The notes beneath the pieces are model-generated. The model ran no database searches, had not been told where the DNA came from, and worked only from the letters and a program-made list of their open reading frames with translations. Below are positions 35,824 through 44,267 of a DNA stretch of 64,000 nt, piece by piece. The DNA is from JBBIJO01 sp037445895 (GTDB lineage Bacteria; Bacteroidota; Ignavibacteria; Kapaibacteriales; UBA2268), in the NCBI GenBank assembly GCA_037445895.1, contig JBBIJO010000011.1:13468-77467 (forward strand). Direction: 5' to 3'. Every line of letters starts with the position of its first letter. The first letter of the stretch is position 1. Made by a program: the position numbers and the translations under genes.

Positions 35824-38800
35824 TTATTCAACAAGTTTTACAGACAAAACTTTCGAAATTCCATCGTCTGCCATTGTAATTCCATATAGAACGTCTGCGA
35901 ACTCCATCGTTCTTCGATTGTGGGTAATCAAGATAAATTGAACTTCTTTAGAAAATATACTCAAAAGATTCAGAAAACGTTCAACATTCGCATCGTCTAA
36001 AGGAGCATCCACTTCGTCCAATATGCAGAAAGGACTTGGTTTGACTAAATAAATAGCAAAAAGAAAAGACAATGCTGTTAAAGTTTTCTCGCCTTGCGAA
36101 AGAGTTTCAATTGAATGCAATCTTTTCCCAGGGGGTTTGGCACGTATTTCGATATCAGATTCCAACAAATATTCTTTGTCTATTACAAGTTCGGCAAAGC
36201 TATCCCCTCCGAACAATTCACAAAAAACCTTATTGAAATTCTCGTTTACAAGAGAAAATGTTTGCAAAAATCTTTCCTCGGCGGTAGTATTGATTTCCTG
36301 CAATGCCTCCTTCAAAGACTTCTCCGATTTAGCTAAATCTTCAATCTGTGTCCGGTAAAATTGAAGCCTTTGGTTTTGTTCTTCGAATTCTTGGAGAGCA
36401 AGAAAATTGATGCTTCCCATCGAAGAAAGAGAATTACGGAGCCTTTGAATCTCGGTTTCTGCCTCTGTTGGCTCTACCTCTTCTTGTATCTCCAAATCAA
36501 TATCATTCAAATTAACTCCATAATTTTCAATCGCCTTTTGAAAAACTGAATGTGTAACTTCGGAAAGTCTTGTCTTTTGTATTTCTAACTGATGTATCTG
36601 ATTAGTGAGGCGTTCAATTTTACTTTGAATATTTTCTTTAAAGCTATTTTGTTGAAACAATAAATCATCTAGTTTATGTTTTTCATCGGACAAATATTCC
36701 TTCTTGTTTTTAATTTCTGTAAGTTCATTGGACAAATTCTCGATTTCTTTTTGGAGTTCTATATTCGATTTATTCAGCGATTCAATCGAACTTTTTAAAG
36801 ATTGCACTTCTTTCCGAAGAATAGTTAATCTGTCCTCTTGGTTTATTTTTGAATTGCTTAAACGAACTATTTCCTTTTTTAGATTGCCAAGTTCGGTTTG
36901 TGCAATTGCGATTTGTTTATCCAAATTCCGCAAAGAATTTAACTGCTCGTCGAATTCGCTTCCGGAAGCAGCAAATACACTCATCGCATCTTCGTAATCT
37001 TTTACAAGTTCTTTTACATTTTGTTCAAGATTAAGGATTTCGGTTTGAATGGCTTGCGAATCATTTTTGAACGAGACTTCTTCGTTGCTAATTACTTCGA
37101 GTTCTCGAGTCTTCGATTCAACCTCAAATTGGAAACGCTGGATTTGTAGTTCACTCTGTTGTTTCGATTCACTAAGATGCCGTATTATATCTTCCGAGCT
37201 TTTTACTTCTTTAGTTAAATTAGCAATTAAAGTTTCCAAACTATCACGTTCATTTTCCAAAAGGAGTAAGCTTCGATTGATATCCGACATTTGTTTATCG
37301 AGTAAGTCTTTCTTTGTTGAAAGTTTAGCAATTCTATCGAGCTTCCCTATCGCAATCCCTTCCTTTTGGAGGATTGAACCTCGCTTCTGGAGAATACCGT
37401 TTCGTATAATCTCTCCCTGCAAAGTAACAATGACCGAGAATTTATTTGTATTTGCAATCTCTTCGGCTATTTTATAATCTTTTACTACAATAGTATCACC
37501 AACGATTCTCCGCAAAATTGCACGTATCTTCGGCGCTACTTTTGGAATTTCGCTTGCAAAACCAATTATTCTTGAATCCTTGGGAAAATCTTGGGATAAA
37601 CCTTCTTCTTGAACTTTGTCCAACGAGACAAAATAACATTTTCCTTTATGCTTCGAACGAAGGATTTCGATTGCACCTTCGATGTCATCCTGATGTTCAA
37701 CAATAACAATATTCTTGAACTCTCCAAGCAACGAATCGAACGCAACGCGGAGATTTTCATCGATACTGATGACTTCGCCAAGCAGATAATACTTTCGGTT
37801 GTGCTTCCAATTGGATTCACGTATCAAAAACTTAGTGCTTTCATCGACTTCGAGGATTGAATTCAAAAAATCTAAAGTTGTAGTTAACTCTTTCAAAGTT
37901 ATTTTCTTTTCATTCAAATCTGAGCGATTTTGTTCAATCTCCTTAAGGAGAGTTTCCAATTTCTTTTGCAAATTTTCGAGTTGGAATTTTTTATCCTTAA
38001 CAAGATTTTCTTCGTTTTCTATCTTTTGTCGAAGTCCATTGTTTTGTTGCTCGAATTCTCTAATCTTAGCGTTAATGGCATCGATTTCGGCGGTAATCTG
38101 GCTCCTTTGCTGGATAAGTTCTGCCGAACGAGCTAATATTTTCGATAGATTCAATTTATGGAACTTAATTTTATTCTCGAGTTCGACAATATTTGCCTTT
38201 TTCGAATCAAGAATTTCCTTTTGTTTTCTAATTTCTTCTGAATCCTTTTCGTAACAACTTTGTAGTCGGCTATACTCTTCTTGTAATTTTTGAATTTCGT
38301 TCACTTTTTCTTGTTCCAGAGCTTGCAACTTCGAAATATTGGCTTGCAATTTCGAAATAAGTCTGTTAGCCTCGCCAATTTCGGAGTTCAGCCTCTTTTG
38401 ATTTTCCTGGAAGTTGCTTATCTTTGTTTGATTTAAAGAAATTTGATTCCTTACTTCGGAATGTTTATTTAAAACCGCTCTTTCGTTCTCTCTAATTTCT
38501 TCAATCTGTTCATCTAATGAATCGATACGTGTTTCCAAATCTTGAATTTCAATTTGGACAGATTCGAAATCGTTTAAAAGTTTGACCTTTTCGCCGAGCA
38601 AACTAGATGCTGTTGATTCAATATTGGAAAGTTCCAAATTTGCACGTTGAAAACGGGTTTTCCACAACGACAACTCCAAATTTTTAAGTTTATCGTGTAA
38701 TTTATTGTATCGCCGTGTTTTCGCAGCTTGCCGGGAAAGAAGTTGAACTTGTTGTTCTATTTCTCGGACAACGTCGTAAACCCGGATTAAATCATTTTGA

Positions 38801-39351
38801 ACCGTAGAAAGATTTTTCGATGTCTCTTTCCGACGAAATTTGAATTTAGTAACCCCAGCTGCTTCCTCGAGAAGTCGGCGTCGTTCCTCAATATTACCAT
38901 TAAGCAATGCTTCAATCATCTTCAATTCAATAATAGAATATGAATTAGGGCCAACCCCAGTATCCATTAATAGTTCGTTAATATCCTTCAACCTGCAAGG
39001 TGTATTGTTCAAAAGATAATGGCTATCGCCATCGCGGAACAAGCGACGGGATATAGTAATCTGGCTAAAGTGCATAGGCAAAATATTTTTGTTATTTTCG
39101 AAAGTAATAGAAACTTCTGCCATCCCTAATGGCTTCCTTGTTGATGAACCATTAAAAATAACGTTTTCCATTACTTCGCTCCGTAACAAAGAAGTTTTTT
39201 GCTCGCCTAAAACCCAGCGCACCGCATCAATTACATTTGTCTTACCACATCCATTAGGTCCAACTATTGCAGTTATACCCCCGTTGAATGTAAAAGCCGT
39301 CTTATTTGCAAAGGATTTGAATCCTACCAATTCAATTTTAGAAAGAAACAT
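35824..39351 (-). CDS. smc: Chromosome segregation protein SMC
   Basis: ABC-type ATPase that organises the chromosome with ScpA/ScpB. Walker A GPNGCGKT at residues 31-38, Q-loop region WVLGEQ, two long coiled coils (about 165-500 and 665-1000), a hinge domain between (about 505-660, including LLGEVISIDENLRVAFDSLLGEF), the signature LSQGEKTLTALSFLFAIY and Walker B FCILDEVDAP. 1175 residues, full length. First gene of the smc-nuclease-mtgA unit. Confidence 0.97.
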   Translation of the reverse strand: MFLSKIELVGFKSFANKTAFTFNGGITAIVGPNGCGKTNVIDAVRWVLGEQKTSLLRSEVMENVIFNGSSTRKPLGMAEVSITFENNKNILPMHFSQITISRRLFRDGDSHYLLNNTPCRLKDINELLMDTGVGPNSYSIIELKMIEALLNGNIEERRRLLEEAAGVTKFKFRRKETSKNLSTVQNDLIRVYDVVREIEQQVQLLSRQAAKTRRYNKLHDKLKNLELSLWKTRFQRANLELSNIESTASSLLGEKVKLLNDFESVQIEIQDLETRIDSLDEQIEEIRENERAVLNKHSEVRNQISLNQTKISNFQENQKRLNSEIGEANRLISKLQANISKLQALEQEKVNEIQKLQEEYSRLQSCYEKDSEEIRKQKEILDSKKANIVELENKIKFHKLNLSKILARSAELIQQRSQITAEIDAINAKIREFEQQNNGLRQKIENEENLVKDKKFQLENLQKKLETLLKEIEQNRSDLNEKKITLKELTTTLDFLNSILEVDESTKFLIRESNWKHNRKYYLLGEVISIDENLRVAFDSLLGEFKNIVIVEHQDDIEGAIEILRSKHKGKCYFVSLDKVQEEGLSQDFPKDSRIIGFASEIPKVAPKIRAILRRIVGDTIVVKDYKIAEEIANTNKFSVIVTLQGEIIRNGILQKRGSILQKEGIAIGKLDRIAKLSTKKDLLDKQMSDINRSLLLLENERDSLETLIANLTKEVKSSEDIIRHLSESKQQSELQIQRFQFEVESKTRELEVISNEEVSFKNDSQAIQTEILNLEQNVKELVKDYEDAMSVFAASGSEFDEQLNSLRNLDKQIAIAQTELGNLKKEIVRLSNSKINQEDRLTILRKEVQSLKSSIESLNKSNIELQKEIENLSNELTEIKNKKEYLSDEKHKLDDLLFQQNSFKENIQSKIERLTNQIHQLEIQKTRLSEVTHSVFQKAIENYGVNLNDIDLEIQEEVEPTEAETEIQRLRNSLSSMGSINFLALQEFEEQNQRLQFYRTQIEDLAKSEKSLKEALQEINTTAEERFLQTFSLVNENFNKVFCELFGGDSFAELVIDKEYLLESDIEIRAKPPGKRLHSIETLSQGEKTLTALSFLFAIYLVKPSPFCILDEVDAPLDDANVERFLNLLSIFSKEVQFILITHNRRTMEFADVLYGITMADDGISKVLSVKLVE

Positions 39352-39380
39352 TTATTTCGGGAATTTTTCTCACCAAAAAA

Positions 39381-39388
39381 CAAAATTA
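39381..39388 (-). promoter_or_regulatory. Candidate -7 promoter element of smc
   Basis: TAATTTTG 29 bases before the smc ATG. It is part of an 18-base string (39382-39399) that recurs upstream of the glycosyltransferase at 47970. Confidence 0.45.
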
Positions 39389-39492
39389 ACATTTTTCGAC
39401 AACTAATTTGAATGCTTTTAGGAGATTATTATATTGATATCTTAGATATATTTAATTGAACTTAAAAAATTTTTAAATTTAATTAAATTAAT

Positions 39493-39500
39493 TATTTTTG
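39493..39500 (+). promoter_or_regulatory. Candidate -7 promoter element of the di-heme cytochrome gene
   Basis: TATTTTTG, 32 bases before ATG 39533. Confidence 0.4.
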
Positions 39501-39532
39501 TATTTTCAAACTTAATATTAGGAGTTCTATAA

Positions 39533-40510
39533 ATGAAGAAAAAAGTGCTAGCTATAATATCACTATTCTTTGGAATAGTTGTAATCGCTGTCGCTGGATT
39601 ACTCGCCTACGTTAAAGTTATGTTGCCCGACGTCGGACCTCCGCCAAATCTCAAAGTAGAAATTACCCCCGAACGAATAGAGCGTGGGAAATATCTAGCA
39701 CACCACGTTATGGTATGTATGGATTGTCACTCTCACCGTGATTGGGAAATTTTTTCGGGACCACCATCCCCCGGAACAGAAGGCAGTGGAGGGGAAATAT
39801 TCGACCAAAAAATAGGGCTTCCCGGCAAATATATTGCCAAAAATATTACCCCCACTCACTTGGGCAACTGGACAGACGGGGAAATATACCGCGCTATTAC
39901 TTGTGGGATTAATAAAGATGGTAAAGCGTTGTTTCCCATTATGCCATACAAAAACTTTGGACAACTGGATATCGAAGATATTAAATCCGTGATTGCCTAC
40001 ATTCGCACTCTAAAACCAATTCAAAATGAGTTACCCCCATCGGAATCCGACTTCCCAATGAGTTTTATTATTAATACAATTCCGCAGAAAGCCCAACATA
40101 CAACTATACCTCCAAAATCCAACACCGTCGCCTATGGCAAATACCTTTTAACTGCTGCCGGTTGCAATATGTGCCATACAAAAGAAGAGAAAGGGAAAGT
40201 AGTCGGCGAATACCTCGCTGGCGGCTTTGAGTTTCCACTTCCTAATGGTGGGGTTGTCCGTTCGGCAAACATAACCCCGCACAAAACGGGAATTGGAAGT
40301 TGGACAAAAGAGCAGTTTATAAAACGCTTCAAAATGTATACTGATTCATCATACTTCCCGCCAAAAGTTCATAAAAGGGATTTCCAAACCGTAATGCCAT
40401 GGTTGATGTTTTCTGGGATGACAACCGAAGATCTCGGAGCAATCTATGACTATTTGATGACGGTTCCAGCTGTGAACAATACAGTAACTCGATTTACTCC
40501 GACTAAATAA
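39533..40510 (+). CDS. Membrane-anchored di-heme cytochrome c
   Basis: 325 residues: an N-terminal membrane anchor (about 5-27), then two cytochrome c domains with heme sites CMDCH (Cys62, Cys65, His66) and CNMCH (Cys211, Cys214, His215). Candidate distal ligands are Met137 (PIMPYKNF) and the methionine of TVMPWLMF. The SAENITP-type repeats (IAKNITPTHLGNWTDGEIYRAI and the matching SANITPHKTGIGSWTKEQFIKRF) show internal duplication. Likely periplasmic electron carrier of the alcohol-dehydrogenase-subunit type. AGGAG before ATG. Single gene. Confidence 0.9.
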   Translation: MKKKVLAIISLFFGIVVIAVAGLLAYVKVMLPDVGPPPNLKVEITPERIERGKYLAHHVMVCMDCHSHRDWEIFSGPPSPGTEGSGGEIFDQKIGLPGKYIAKNITPTHLGNWTDGEIYRAITCGINKDGKALFPIMPYKNFGQLDIEDIKSVIAYIRTLKPIQNELPPSESDFPMSFIINTIPQKAQHTTIPPKSNTVAYGKYLLTAAGCNMCHTKEEKGKVVGEYLAGGFEFPLPNGGVVRSANITPHKTGIGSWTKEQFIKRFKMYTDSSYFPPKVHKRDFQTVMPWLMFSGMTTEDLGAIYDYLMTVPAVNNTVTRFTPTK

Positions 40511-40624
40511 AATAACGATGGCTTTTCGTTTTAAGTTGAAGCTACAAAAAGTCTGAAAAGAAATTTGAAGTCGGTTTTTCTGAATTGGAAGACTTATTCC
40601 CTATATTTTGGTCAGTCGCAACAT

Positions 40625-40656
40625 TTTGATTAATTGCCGACTAATTCTTATTTTTG
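40625..40656 (+). promoter_or_regulatory. Full Bacteroidota-type promoter of tRNA-Thr
   Basis: TTTG (40625-40628), 20 bases, then TATTTTTG (40649-40656), ending seven bases before the tRNA 5' end. This matches TTTG-N19-21-TAnnTTTG exactly. Confidence 0.75.
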
Positions 40657-40663
40657 TATTTGT

Positions 40664-40736
40664 GCCAACATAGCTCAGTTGGTAGAGCAGCTCACTCGTA
40701 ATGAGCAGGTCGGCGGTTCGAGTCCGCCTGTTGGCT
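40664..40736 (+). tRNA. tRNA-Thr (anticodon CGT)
   Basis: Cloverleaf with acceptor arms GCCAACA / TGTTGGC, D arm GCTCAGTTGGTAGAGC, anticodon stem GCTCA / TGAGC with loop CTCGTAA giving CGT at 40697-40699, and T arm GGCGGTTCGAGTCCGCC. CCA is not encoded. It reads ACG codons. Confidence 0.96.
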
Positions 40737-40747
40737 CGTAATTACAT

Positions 40748-41959
40748 TTAATAATATAAGTGTATTTGCAAAGCCCATCGAGTCGATTCGTTCTCGACCG
40801 TTTTCAAATAGCGGTATTCAGTGATAATTTCAATATATGGAATAAGGAAGATTTTAACCCCCAACATCGCTTGCTTATTGTTTATTTTCCAATGGTTTTC
40901 TGGCGTAATTTGCAAATCAGTTTTGCCAAATTCTATTCTTGTAAAAGGAATCACCCCCCGAGTTAAAACATAATATGCTTTTATAATCCAGTTCGTAGTT
41001 TTTCGTAAATTTTTCAAAGAAGATGTGGCAAGTTCGCCGTAAACAACAAAATCTTCAAATAATCCAAGCCCGATAAAACTCGAAGAATAAATAAAATTTC
41101 CATTAACCAAAATCGAGCTACCCAGTAATGAATGTGTAACTATATCTTCGAGCAGAGGTAAATAAAAAATAGTTTTAGCGGTAAAGGACGGGTTTTTGCT
41201 CGAAACAATTGGAATATTTCCAAAAATTGTAACTTTCGAAAGAAAACGCGAATGGAAAGCACCCAAAAACAAATCAACAAATTCAAGTTTATTGAACGAA
41301 AGCTCTGCCCCAAATTCCGAATAATCGGGAGGAAACAAAGTCGATGTCCCATCGATTGAAGCAATTCGACGATCGAAACTTGTCATATCGCAATCGCGAA
41401 TTCCAATCGAAGGCTGAAATTTACCAACTCGAAGCGAAGGGAATACCCCCCCAAAATCTAAATTTGCCGAAGCCATCCAGTTGTCTTGCCCTTGAAACAC
41501 TATTCGACCAAGATTGTATTGAGCATTAAGGTTCAAGAGCGAAGATGGCGTTATTGAAACATAAAATCCGGCTTCCATAGGGAATATTTTCCGTTTAGCA
41601 AGCTCGGTTTTGTGTGAACGTGCAGTTTGAAACCGGAAATCGTATCCAAAAGCAAAGCCGTTTGGAAAAGTTGTTCTATTGGCTGTATCGGCACCAATAT
41701 TCAAGTCGTAGGCATACTTTTCTTTGTCGAACAAATTATAAATTTTCTGTATGGTTTCGTTTCCAATTGGAAAATACGAAGCATCTCGGAGAAACTTCCA
41801 GCCAAATTCGGTTCTAACACCACCACCTTGTGGATTTATATGGCATTTAGAACATTTATTACCCGTCCAAAATGCAAATTCAGGAGTCGAAAATAATTCA
41901 AATGCAAAAAAGAGAAAAAACAGGAATGCTAACCAAAAACTAATTTTCTCGTCTCTCAT
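40748..41959 (-). CDS. Outer-membrane barrel protein with one heme c site
   Basis: 403 residues: signal peptide (about 1-30), then FWTGNKCSKCHINPQGGG with one CxxCH heme site right after it, then a beta-barrel pattern of alternating strands to the end (last strand WALQIHLYY, ending in an aromatic). A heme at the mouth of a porin-like barrel is a feature of some electron-transfer outer-membrane proteins. The start overlaps the stop of the cytochrome c gene by four bases (ATGA), supporting joint function in extracytoplasmic electron transfer. Confidence 0.75.
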   Translation of the reverse strand: MRDEKISFWLAFLFFLFFAFELFSTPEFAFWTGNKCSKCHINPQGGGVRTEFGWKFLRDASYFPIGNETIQKIYNLFDKEKYAYDLNIGADTANRTTFPNGFAFGYDFRFQTARSHKTELAKRKIFPMEAGFYVSITPSSLLNLNAQYNLGRIVFQGQDNWMASANLDFGGVFPSLRVGKFQPSIGIRDCDMTSFDRRIASIDGTSTLFPPDYSEFGAELSFNKLEFVDLFLGAFHSRFLSKVTIFGNIPIVSSKNPSFTAKTIFYLPLLEDIVTHSLLGSSILVNGNFIYSSSFIGLGLFEDFVVYGELATSSLKNLRKTTNWIIKAYYVLTRGVIPFTRIEFGKTDLQITPENHWKINNKQAMLGVKIFLIPYIEIITEYRYLKTVENESTRWALQIHLYY

Positions 41960-42384
41960 TGATGAACCGGAAGTTTACCTTCCTTCCTTGCTTTTATTAC
42001 ATCTTTCTCCGTAACTTCTATATTCATCGAATTCAATTCTTTGAAAACGTATTCAAGGATTAACGCAACGTCGGAATCGGTCAAGTTTTTTTCGATTTCA
42101 GTCGTCATAACCCCATAATATACTTCTCCGTTAACAACGATTTTTCCACTACGTCCGTAAATCATTCCTCGTAGAAGCTCGATTTTATTCCCCTTTTGAA
42201 CATAATCGGAATTTTTCAATGGCGGATAAACTCCTTTGATACCACGCCCATCTTTGCGATGGCATTTCGAGCATTGCTCAATAAACAATTTACTGGCTTT
42301 TTCACGTTCGAAATCCTCCGAACAAAAGCCAAAAACAACCACCACTAAAAATAAACATATCACCAAAGCAGAATATTTCGACAT
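41956..42384 (-). CDS. Small mono-heme cytochrome c
   Basis: 142 residues with a signal sequence ending in GFCSED (a possible but atypical lipobox) and a class I cytochrome: FIEQCSKCHRKDGRG for the heme, PPLKNSDY, and GVMTTEIEKNLTDSDVALILEYV with the methionine ligand. Length is typical. It lies 18 bases after the VWA/OmpA lipoprotein gene and overlaps the barrel gene. Confidence 0.88.
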   Translation of the reverse strand: MSKYSALVICLFLVVVVFGFCSEDFEREKASKLFIEQCSKCHRKDGRGIKGVYPPLKNSDYVQKGNKIELLRGMIYGRSGKIVVNGEVYYGVMTTEIEKNLTDSDVALILEYVFKELNSMNIEVTEKDVIKARKEGKLPVHQ

Positions 42385-42402
42385 TTATTTCCGTTTTACT
42401 TA

Positions 42403-44256
42403 TTATTCAACAACAGAATAGGTCTTGTATTTTTTTAGAACCACTCGCGAGGTTCGTTCAGCTTCCTCGAAATTCGAATATCCCCAAAGAACTATCCGGT
42501 AACGAACGTCATTATTAATAAGAATTCTATCGTAATATGCCTTAAAGCCGCGGCGTTCCCAAACATTTATCTCGCTCTCCGCTTTTTCTTCGCTTTCGAG
42601 TGTATCGACAACAACTGTATAAGGAAAAACAGACGGGTGCAGCCAACGAATTTCGACTCTTCGATTCAGCATTTTACTTCGTTCGTCGTCCTCTAGTTGG
42701 AAAAGTGGCTTCGACGTGCCTTTCCCTTTTACTTTTACTTGCGAAAAATTCACTCCTAAACTCAATAAATGTCGCTTAACATCATTCGCACGCGCCAACG
42801 ATAAATCTGATGGTTTAAAATGATATTCATCGAGACTCGCGGTGCCAATTAGTTCCACAGAAAGGTCGGGATGTTCTATTAAAATTTTAGCAAGACTGTA
42901 TATTCCGGGTAAATATTCACTTGCAGTTAAAGTATCAAGAAAATTAAACAATGAAACTGCCTGGTAATATGTATAAAAAGTTTTTTGTTCAAACGGAACC
43001 ACAAAGAAATCCGAAAATTCAAAAGAAGAGCTTCGAACGGTTAAACGATAATTTCCTTCTTTGCAACTTTCTTCTCCGAGGCGATTTTTCCCAGAAATCT
43101 TATACACATACTTTTCGGAAAGAATTATCTCGCGAAGAACATCACTGATTTTTCCAAAATCATTCCAAAGTAGATGATAGGTTCTACCACCTGTTGGTTC
43201 CGATATACCTTTAAATGTTGCAAAAGAAAACTCATTCCCAACCCCAATAACATTTAAGTTGATATCTTTCTTTGTAGCAATCTCTAAAATATCATCTGGA
43301 GTATAAACAACCGAAGCATTATCGGAATTATTCGTAATTAAAATTACCATAGAGTTGGAGCTGTCGGGTATCGAAAGAATTAAATTATATAGCGATTTGT
43401 ATATTGCCGAAAGTTCAACGTCGGGTTTCAGAGTAATTTTTTGCAAATCCCAATATCCTTTGTCGAAATTTTCAATTGGTATCAAAGTTTGCAAATCATT
43501 CCCAAAAACAGCAAGCGAAAATCCATCGTCATTACCAAGAAACTTTACTCCTTCGGCAATCATCGTCATCGGATTGGAACCATTCAATAAAATTCCTTTA
43601 TCGATAAGCAAATAACAGAAAATCTTATCTTTGTATTGGTAATTCTGTGGAAAATCAAGATTCTCGCGATAGGCGCGGCTACCACATCCTTGAGAAAGTT
43701 CAACTTTTACGTCCGAAGTAAAACTAGTTATATCCTTAACAAAATTACCAAATTCATCTAACAAAATAAAATCTAATTCGACGTCGTTATTCTGCTTATC
43801 TAATTTCCCTCGAACAATCCTCATTTGCGAAACTTTATCGAGCGAACCCTTTACCATACCACTAAAATATTCGGAGCGCTCTGTGTTTTGCAATGTTTCA
43901 ATATCGGGCGAAATTAATGGGCCTCGTTGAATTGGAACCGATGACAACTTCGTCGGGTCTTCACCTTTTTTAACAACAATATAAACATATTGAACAAGGC
44001 TGTCGCCACTCTCGTTGAAAGCAATAATATCATATCGAGTAGAATTATATGGCTGAACAACGAAAGAGTCGCGAGCGTTAAATTTTTTATCGTCGCCAGC
44101 AATTTTAACATATCTCGCGTTCGAGAAGTCCCACGAAATAATGCTACTATCACCTTCGTAAATTTCTTGGTAGCCTGAAATTCTGTTCAATTGGATTTTG
44201 CTGCCCGAACAAGCAATAACCATACACAGCAAAGTTAAGATTGTAAATCTTTTCAT
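42403..44256 (-). CDS. Lipoprotein with VWA-like, OmpA and SPOR domains
   Basis: 617 residues. Lipobox MVIACSGS (Cys16). A middle region looks like a von Willebrand A fold (CYLLIDKGILLNGSN, MVILITNNSDNA, GVGNEFSFATFKGISEPTGG), though the MIDAS motif is degenerate. The OmpA-like peptidoglycan-binding domain follows (LIGTASLDEYHFKPSDLSLARANDVKRHL, VKGKGTSKPL, RRVEIRW, about 455-535) and a C-terminal SPOR-like segment (INNDVRYRIVLWGYSNFEEAE). It should anchor the outer membrane to the cell wall. Eleven bases downstream of the half-ClpB gene. Confidence 0.78.
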   Translation of the reverse strand: MKRFTILTLLCMVIACSGSKIQLNRISGYQEIYEGDSSIISWDFSNARYVKIAGDDKKFNARDSFVVQPYNSTRYDIIAFNESGDSLVQYVYIVVKKGEDPTKLSSVPIQRGPLISPDIETLQNTERSEYFSGMVKGSLDKVSQMRIVRGKLDKQNNDVELDFILLDEFGNFVKDITSFTSDVKVELSQGCGSRAYRENLDFPQNYQYKDKIFCYLLIDKGILLNGSNPMTMIAEGVKFLGNDDGFSLAVFGNDLQTLIPIENFDKGYWDLQKITLKPDVELSAIYKSLYNLILSIPDSSNSMVILITNNSDNASVVYTPDDILEIATKKDINLNVIGVGNEFSFATFKGISEPTGGRTYHLLWNDFGKISDVLREIILSEKYVYKISGKNRLGEESCKEGNYRLTVRSSSFEFSDFFVVPFEQKTFYTYYQAVSLFNFLDTLTASEYLPGIYSLAKILIEHPDLSVELIGTASLDEYHFKPSDLSLARANDVKRHLLSLGVNFSQVKVKGKGTSKPLFQLEDDERSKMLNRRVEIRWLHPSVFPYTVVVDTLESEEKAESEINVWERRGFKAYYDRILINNDVRYRIVLWGYSNFEEAERTSRVVLKKYKTYSVVE

Positions 44257-44267
44257 CTATTTAAAAT

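Noticed and set aside
37799..38254. A 151-codon frame antisense to smc
   Set aside because: Reverse-strand artefact of a coiled-coil coding region.
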